Source: Salticus scenicus (lineage: Eukaryota > Arthropoda > Arachnida > Araneae > Salticidae). From it: 64,000 nucleotides of DNA. Where the stretch lies: the NCBI GenBank assembly GCA_963930645.1, contig OZ005655.1:134835456-134899455 (forward strand). The letters run 5' to 3'. The translations under genes and the position numbers were made by a program. Shown in pieces: positions 57,561 to 64,000 of this stretch. Each line of letters opens with the position of its first letter. Position 1 is the stretch's first letter. The notes under the pieces are model-generated. The model did no database searches, was not told the DNA's origin, and worked only from the letters and a program-made list of their open reading frames with translations.

Positions 57561-58683
57561 TTTAATGTATTCTTAAGAAAAACATTTTAAAAATATATCC
57601 AATGTCTTCAAAATTTCAAAAGATTAATATGTCATTATAGAATGTTTAAACGATTATTGGTTTAGTACATAACTATTATGCAATTGCAAATCTCTTTTAA
57701 AGTTTAGCGATGGAATTTTAAACTAGGCAAATACTTATTTTTCTAGAGAACATTTTAATTAACTGTACGGTATATCAATTTTACATAAAAGTTAAAAATG
57801 TGATGTTCAGCACAAATTATTATATATTAGGCATATATTTAAGTCACTTATCTTAATAATATGTTTACAAAATATACAGATTTTAAAAGAAATAAAATTA
57901 TAAATATGAATAATAAAGAATGTTGAAATTTGCGCAAAGGTAATAAATATATATATATATATATATATATGCACTGTATTATGTTTTTTGAAATTTAATT
58001 TAATTACCAAAATAAAATTTCATATTTCATTTATTTTTTCAGATATTTTGTGCAGAATAATGCGCATTATTAGTCAACAATTTCATGAAATTATATTGCC
58101 ATGCAAACTTTTAAACGTAATTTAATTACTAAAATCACACACTTAAATTTTCAGATCTTCTTACTGTATATAAACATGGTTAATTCACATATATCATACC
58201 TGAGGGTTACTTAGAATATGCGCTTTTTAAAAAAATAAAAACAACACCGATTTTATTTGTACCTGTTTAAAAATATTGTACTTAAAATGATTTTACGTGA
58301 TAGAGGTTAATACTTTGATCTGCTAGTGTAGATGTGCACCACTGTCATATACTTCATTGTTTGCTGAGGATAAAATTTAAATACCTTAATCATAAAACCG
58401 TAAAATCCTTTTTTTAAGAAATATAATACTATAGTGGAATGGTAAAAGGCAAGGCTTACTGTTCAGTATAGTAAAATACCTAGATGACAGTGTGTGACAC
58501 TCTCACGACTTTCTCTTACCTGCATTTTCATACTATAAAAAACAGGTTGAAGAATAAAGGTTAAGGTAACAAGTATTGTATATAAACCTACATTAAAAAC
58601 ATTTCAAATAAGGTTTAGAAACAGTCTTAGGGAGCTACCAGCTTCCTCAACTTTCCACCCTCGTTTGAATACAATACTTACAC
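57561..58683. other. A+T-rich stretch, no gene seen
   Basis: (AT)n at 57950-57971; the minus-strand frame 57807-58010 is A+T-rich and partly this repeat. A mixed block at 58440-58680 may belong with the adjacent LTR candidate but shows no coding frame. Confidence 0.5.
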
Positions 58684-59399
58684 TGTGGCGTTTGCGTTCC
58701 TGCAAACTCCATCTTAACTTAAATACTTAGATTACTAAGAAAACCAGAGACTTTAATTGAACAAACAATAAGAGTTTATTTTAACCAGATTAATGAGAGG
58801 GCGGCCTGGAAATAGATCTTAGCTCAGTCAGCATATTATTAAATCAAAAATATATAAATCAACAATTTAATTATCTTAAATATCTCACCACAGCAGATAG
58901 TCGAAGGTGTAGAGACGGTCGCACTCGTACTCCAATACTACGGCTTCACTATGGGACAGAGGATTCCCTTCTGACCCAGCTTGAACTTTCCGAAAACTAG
59001 TAGGTACTCACACCGACACTCATTACTACTTAACTTCACGCCACTAAATCTCCACTACTCTACTTCTCAATATCCGTCAAACTAAGATTCATCACAACCA
59101 CTATAATATCCTCCAACATCCACACCATCTACTAAAACCATCTCTATTTTTATACTTCTTCCTACACCCTCCTTTCACTACATTTCAATCCGTACTTTTA
59201 AAAATCACTTCTAATTTAACTAATGTTCAAAATCTAAGTCTTTTAATGCAGCACCCTGCCGACACAAAACTAGCTCGACCTCAACCTTCACCGAGTAACT
59301 GGCGACGGAGGGATTTTAACCGTCCCCACTTCCTACTTTGCTGGATCCAGCTTAATTAAAACAACTGTGGTGACGTTCTGATGTCTCAACCTCACAACA
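58684..59399 (-). mobile_element. solo LTR candidate, ~716 bp
   Basis: On the minus strand it starts TGTTGTGAGG (59399) and ends AACGCCACA (58684), the TG...CA form of LTRs. It contains a TATA-box-like TATAAAAATAGAG (about 59154-59142) and an AATAAA (58779-58774) in the right order and spacing for U3, R and U5. The composition differs from the flanks (C-rich on the plus strand). There is no primer-binding site or polypurine tract next to either end and no clear target duplication, so it is either an old solo LTR or a different kind of element. Confidence 0.5.
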
Positions 59400-59801
59400 C
59401 GTATAAAGAAATCAATGCTGTTATTAAATTTAAAAGTTTACTTCAAAATTTTCAGACTTTTTGCACTTGCATCTCTCCTTGAAACTTATCAATCTTGATA
59501 AAACTTTTTAAGTTGCAACCCCACATGAGTTTTAAAATACAACATTTGAATTGCGTGGAATTTTATGTTTTTTAGTTACGCTGATATACAGAAAGATCAA
59601 TTGTTTACTTGACTTTAGTATTCAGATAATCTCAAAACTCGTAATTATACAAAAAAAAAAGCTCTGAAATTTTAATTTAGAAAAGTACTTTATTCTGTGG
59701 GTATATAAGGAATTTATTTTCATTTCTGAGCAGTTTCCCTGGACATAATAGAATATATTAAAACATTTCTAATAAAATGAAAACAGAATGTTTTAGCTAA
59801 A
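59400..59801. other. no gene seen
   Basis: A+T-rich, featureless apart from a short A-run at 59651-59660. Confidence 0.55.
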
Positions 59802-60065
59802 TTATTGAAAACTGATTAGCAAAAATATACGTATTGGCACGCGATCGGTCCGCAGCCGGCTCTGTCGTTTTTCTATCGGCCAGTTAAGTGCTAGTGTCCT
59901 CTCGACAACATATATATTGACGATGGACACCCTTGTAATGTCTGGCGCTACCTTTACGTTTAAAAATCGACAGTCTTTTAGAATGGACAAGTGACACTGG
60001 ACCGGTATCACTTCCCCGAAAACGGTCCAATTAGAAAAGCCAACATCGGTACGAATGCGAATCAT
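59802..60065 (-). other. unassigned 87-codon open frame in a GC-richer block
   Basis: The minus-strand frame begins MIRIRTDVGFSNWTVFGEVI, continues PVQCHLSILKDCRFLNVKV and VVERTLALNWPIEKRQSRLR. It covers a block (about 59835-60070) clearly richer in G+C than the flanks, and the frame is open throughout, which is notable here. No domain recognised. It may be a fragment of an old mobile element; a host exon cannot be excluded. Confidence 0.25.
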
Positions 60066-60760
60066 TTTATTTTTTGCCGATCTGCATTTATTTTATTATT
60101 TATTTATTTATTCTTATTTATTTTAAAAAATAAATTTGCTATTCATATTTTTATTTGGAATCTATATTTTTGTTGGTATTTTAATCAGATACACACACTG
60201 TGTAAATATTTTATTTAATTAATTATTTATTTAAATAAATCATTATTTATTTAGAAATATTTACATGAAAAAATATTTATTAGCAATTTATTAAATGAGT
60301 AATAATATTAGTAATTTTTTAAATTATTAATAATGATTATTTAAAAATAATTTAGAAATAAATTAAAAATTTACTTATTAGTAATAGAAAAAAATTTAGT
60401 TATTATTATTTTCCTAGAAATTTATCATTAATTTTATAATTTCTAGCAATATTAATGAATTATCGAAATATTAATAATATTTTATAATTAATTTCGAAAT
60501 TAACTTATATTTATTTGAAAATTAATATTTATCTAATAAAATTTATTTAAAAATATTTATTTAAAAATTTATTTATTACTGATTTATTAATTAGTAATAA
60601 TATTAATAATTTATTAAATAATTAATGATAATTCATTAATAATAATCCGGTGCAATAAAAACAACATCTCGATTTTTCATTTTACCAAGCACTCACGTTT
60701 TTAAAGAATAAACATTTAAACATGTCGTTCATAATAAGCAACAGTAGGTATACGTTGCCC
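60066..60760. other. extreme A/T block
   Basis: From about 60180 to 60655 the sequence is almost only A and T with very few G or C, made of shifting TTTATTTAAAT and TAATAATTTATTA words without a fixed period. No gene. Confidence 0.7.
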
Positions 60761-60784
60761 AATTAACTTCGGCCGAAGTTAATT
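60761..60784. repeat. perfect 24-bp palindrome
   Basis: AATTAACTTCGG followed directly by its reverse complement; no loop. Confidence 0.95.
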
Positions 60785-63240
60785 TGTTTTCCAGATGAAG
60801 GGTTGTATTCTTATTTCATTTTATACTTTCATGTTTACATTCAGTAATTCTCTATTGTATTGTATATATATTTTTTAATGAATTGATGTAATTTTGTAAC
60901 TTCTACAATTTTATAATTTTATGAAGTTTTTTTAAAAGTTTTATATATTATATATATGTTTGATTTCTCTTCAGTTATTGGTGGTTTTCTGTTTGGTGAG
61001 AAGTTGGGGGCTAAGGATAGTTATTAGCTTATAGCTACTGTCCTTTCAGAAACTTCTCGTACACCCCTACACTGAGGGGGCCTCCCTGATGAAGATTTCA
61101 ATGCTTTTTTTTTTGGTTTAATTTCATTCATTTGTTTATATATTTCTACATTTATATATTCCTACATCTAAGTTTGCGCATTGGTTTGTAATTCTCCTTT
61201 TGGTTTTTCTAATCTGTAAAACTTATATATTCATAAATTCATGTCAATAGTTTTCTATATATATATATATAATTTAGTTATTAAATTAATTAAATTAAAT
61301 TTTTAAGTTATTAAATCTTTAAATTATTTAATTTATATATATACACATGTTTATATATAACAATTTTACTTTTTATGTGTTAAAGAGAAAACGTAATAAT
61401 TATAAACGATAAAACACTGTAATGTTTTATATTTTTTTATTTTTAAAAAATGTAGTTTTTTAGTTTAATGAGAAACCAAAAATACACTTTTAATTGAATT
61501 AAACAACAACTAAAAAAAAAAATTAAAAAAAAATAGTAAAATGTTGATTATATAAACGTGTAAAATGCAATTGAAAATAAATTTTATTAAACTGTAAGAA
61601 TCATTAAATTATCATTTTAATATTGAATTTATAATTAAATACGTTCCATTATCTCGCATTTTTTATTCTACCCTTTTTCATTCCATTTTATTAGCCATAA
61701 AACCTATAATAAAACACACCGTAAATCTATTTATATTACCATGCAAAATGTATCGCCATTAAATTCATTACTTTTATCAAAATATCTTTATTGATAATAT
61801 ACAAAATACTTAAAATTATTCATAAATATTTGTTTATCTACATACCCAAAATATGTTTCGATATTGGATATTTAAAAAAAAAAAATTAGATATACATGAG
61901 AAAATTTATGAATATAAAAAGAGAAATTCTTTAATTAATTACATAATCAACAACATGAAACATGAAGAAAATCTGCAAACGATAAATACATTTGTTTATA
62001 CAGAAGTAATTAAATTAGAAAATGATACATTAAATCAGAAAATACGAAAGTCATTAAACTAGGTTCGATTTAATTTATTTAATAAAATTAACTAATATAA
62101 TTTATACCTTCAGGGGCTTATAATATATCCTGTTTAACCACGTATATTTATCTTATTAAATTTAAAGAAATGTATAATAATGTAATCTCTCTCTAATTAA
62201 AGTTGCTTAATTTTTTCTTCGTGAAGAAGAAGTATAGTTTTAAAAATGGAGATTATTTTCATTTGAAATAACTGTAAATATGTATCTTAAACAAAAGTCA
62301 AGTGTGCGAAAAAACGTTTTTAATTTCTTTTTTATTATAATTCTTACAGAGAAAACAGCCAAGAGGTAGAAACGAGATTCATTTCTACATTTTACTTTTT
62401 AGTTAATTAAGTTTTGTCAATTATTATATTTAGAAAACATCGGCACTTATATTCCTATGAATAAAAAAAAAAAAAATGCATAATTATAATGGAATAGAAA
62501 TTATTTTTTCACTGTTCTCTTTCAAATAGATATTTAATACAGATATATATAGATATATATATTAAAAATAATAATAATAATAATAATAATAATAATTTTG
62601 AATGATAATTAGTGCATAATATGTAAATGATATTAAGTAACAAGCATGTATACATGTATATTAAAAAAAAAAAAAGACATGTACTAATTGCATAACATAA
62701 TATAAAAAGTAAAATACAAGTAAAAGAAGAATATAAAGAAAATTCTATTTAATTTACATTGGTTATTTCTAATTGTTTAAAAAACAATATAAATTAAATA
62801 TATATGCTATTCGAAATTAATAGCGCACAGAGTATGCAGTGAAAGTCACAATATATTGTTAAATATTACTGTGAAATGTTGCATGGAACGAATTTATTCT
62901 TCAAATGAAATATTGCCTATTTGAAAAGACAACATAAAAAAAAGCGACATTTACTTTCAATATCTTCTATCTTAATCGGAATAGTATGATTATTACTGTG
63001 CATTTTTCAAGTAACCGTCCTTTTGATATAAGACGGCGAATGAAATTGATTAGAAAGAAATTTTCATACCATAATGTTGAATATATCTATCGAATTTTAA
63101 GCAAATTGGTTCATAAATAACTTTTGTAATTAATTAAAAAAAATTTCAAGTTGCTGTCATTAAAAAAAAAAAAAAAAAAAAAAGATGTCAAATCAAAATA
63201 AAAAATATCCTCGATAGATACTATTATCTTAGATTTATAG

Positions 63241-63274
<34 letters not shown>

Positions 63275-63483
63275 ACGGGTGTACCAGAATAAAATAGAAT
63301 ATTATTATTTGTATGTATGCATAAAAATGTTATATTATATATATATATACATATACATTTTTTACAGATTCCCATAAGCAAAATCTGTGCAACAACTCAA
63401 AAGCAAAAATTACATTGCAACTACAGGATAGTATGAAGAGCAAAAAAGTACAAAAATTAGTACTTTCCAAGTTCAAAAGTTGA
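60785..63483. other. A+T-rich stretch, no gene seen
   Basis: A GC-richer patch at 60990-61100 (CACTGAGGGGGCCTCCCTGATG) may be an element remnant. AAT run at 62565-62597, poly-A at 63162-63183, (AT)n at 63247-63274. The 69-codon frame 61853-62062 is Lys/Asn-rich with no motif. Confidence 0.55.
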
Positions 63484-63750
63484 GAATCCCGAAGCAGAAT
63501 ATTTCGTGATCTGAAAGGTGTTTTAAGTTGTACAACTGTTTTTGAGTGGTGTAATATGACTAGAAATAGTGGCAATATTAAAACATCTCATCCGACAGGC
63601 TGTCCACACATTGTTCGCACCAAACATCTGATTCAAACAGTGAAGAGTCGCTTGACACGTAAGAAGAGCATATCCATTCGGAAACTTGCCAGGGAACTCA
63701 AAGTATCAAAACCATCTGTACAGCGAATACTTAAAAATGACATTGGATAA
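63484..63750 (+). pseudogene. Tc1/mariner-like transposase, helix-turn-helix region
   Basis: From about 63484 the frame reads RIFRDLKGVLSCTTVFEWC, then (from ATG 63556) TGCPHIVRTKHLIQTVKSRL and SISIRKLARELKVSKPSVQR, ILKNDIG, ending at a stop at 63750. The pattern RKLARELxVSxxSVQRILKxDLG is the second helix-turn-helix of Tc1/mariner-type transposases, and the upstream part resembles the first. The catalytic DDE domain does not follow, so this is a 3'-deleted fragment. It is not the same lineage as the copies at 1-530 or 14483. Confidence 0.75.
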
Positions 63751-63885
63751 AGAAAATTTAATGCCTGAAATACGTAAAAAACTAATTTTGAATGATATAA
63801 AAGTACTATATGAAAATATTTATAAATTGTGTGTTTGTTTAAGTGCAAGTGTTTTGAAAGATGTTTAAATTTTAAATTTTTACTT

Positions 63886-64000
63886 TCTTCTATATTCAAT
63901 AGAAGAAAGTATTCGATTCGTAAAAATGTTTGACCGAGTTTTTGATGGATTTGCACGTTTTGAGAGCTGTAGAACACGATTTGACCATTTTTAGAAAATA
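63886..64000 (+). repeat. dispersed repeat family Q, copy 2, running off the window
   Basis: Starts with a near-perfect hairpin ACTTTCTTCTAT / ATAGAAGAAAGT (five-base loop), then ATTCGATTCGTAAAAATG, TTTTTGATGGATTTGCACG and CCATTTTTAGAAAAT. Matches the minus strand of 43586-43710. Confidence 0.7.

Noticed and set aside
60990..61115. Second hammerhead (CCTGATGAAG near 61088)
   Set aside because: CTGATGA is present but no GAAA-type box follows at a workable distance and no stem II can be drawn.
63556..63868. Intact Tc1/mariner transposase gene at the right edge
   Set aside because: The frame stops after the helix-turn-helix and the next 100 bp show no catalytic block; a different repeat begins at 63886.

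Overview
This is a very A+T-rich eukaryotic window (by eye about three quarters A+T). It is full of (AT)n microsatellites, poly-A/poly-T tracts and long stretches with no open reading frame beyond chance. I found no intact host gene, rRNA or tRNA gene, CRISPR array, or bacterial-style operon. All recognisable protein-coding sequence comes from transposable elements, and every copy is broken. The mix (Tc1/mariner-like, Helitron, RTE-type and RNase H-type LINEs, a Penelope-like element, a Tigger/pogo-like fragment, an LTR, many MITEs and satellites) fits an arthropod. The LINE tail at 46296-46595 and the Tc1 types resemble copies I associate with spiders, but that is an inference from memory, not something the window proves.

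Layout. 1-780: 3' part of a Tc1-like transposase. 3737-5215: a dispersed repeat split by an array of ~300 bp dimeric satellite repeats; the same dispersed repeat without the array is at 14655-14950. 7807-14186: a cluster of three Helitron-related units in the same orientation (minus), the third carrying a damaged Rep/helicase gene. 14247-14580: 5' end of another Tc1-like element. 14950-18250: an RTE-type LINE on the minus strand, interrupted at 15641-17880 by a 2,240 bp foldback DNA transposon with 8-bp target-site duplications. Removing the insert and one duplication copy restores the LINE frame. 21655-22777: a near-identical ~570 bp tandem duplication. 22830-23920: a Penelope-like remnant with GIY-YIG domain and a hammerhead-like motif. 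25011-25595: a foldback MITE. 25990-28260: a second, two-tier satellite. 29938-33797: weaker remnants (Helitron-like end, possible LTR leader, Tigger-like fragment, TIR element with tRNA-like boxes). 34559-38007: a second damaged Helitron that shares inactivating lesions with the first.

The second half is sparser: microsatellite-rich DNA at 38008-42853, three copies of a ~210 bp palindromic TA-target MITE (42854, 45676, 46016), two of them within or beside a LINE RNase H remnant (45080-46015, minus), another LINE tail (46296-46595, plus), degenerate tandem repeats (48590-49370), two striking short hairpins (50218 and 55081), a solo-LTR candidate (58684-59399), and a Tc1/mariner-like helix-turn-helix fragment at the right edge (63484-63750).

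The pieces do not work together as a pathway. The window is best read as intergenic or intronic DNA built by successive nested insertions. The most informative relationships are these: (i) LINE, then foldback transposon with target-site duplication; (ii) RNase H LINE, then MITE; (iii) two Helitrons sharing the same defects, which implies amplification of an already defective element by help in trans; (iv) satellite growth inside one copy of a dispersed repeat.
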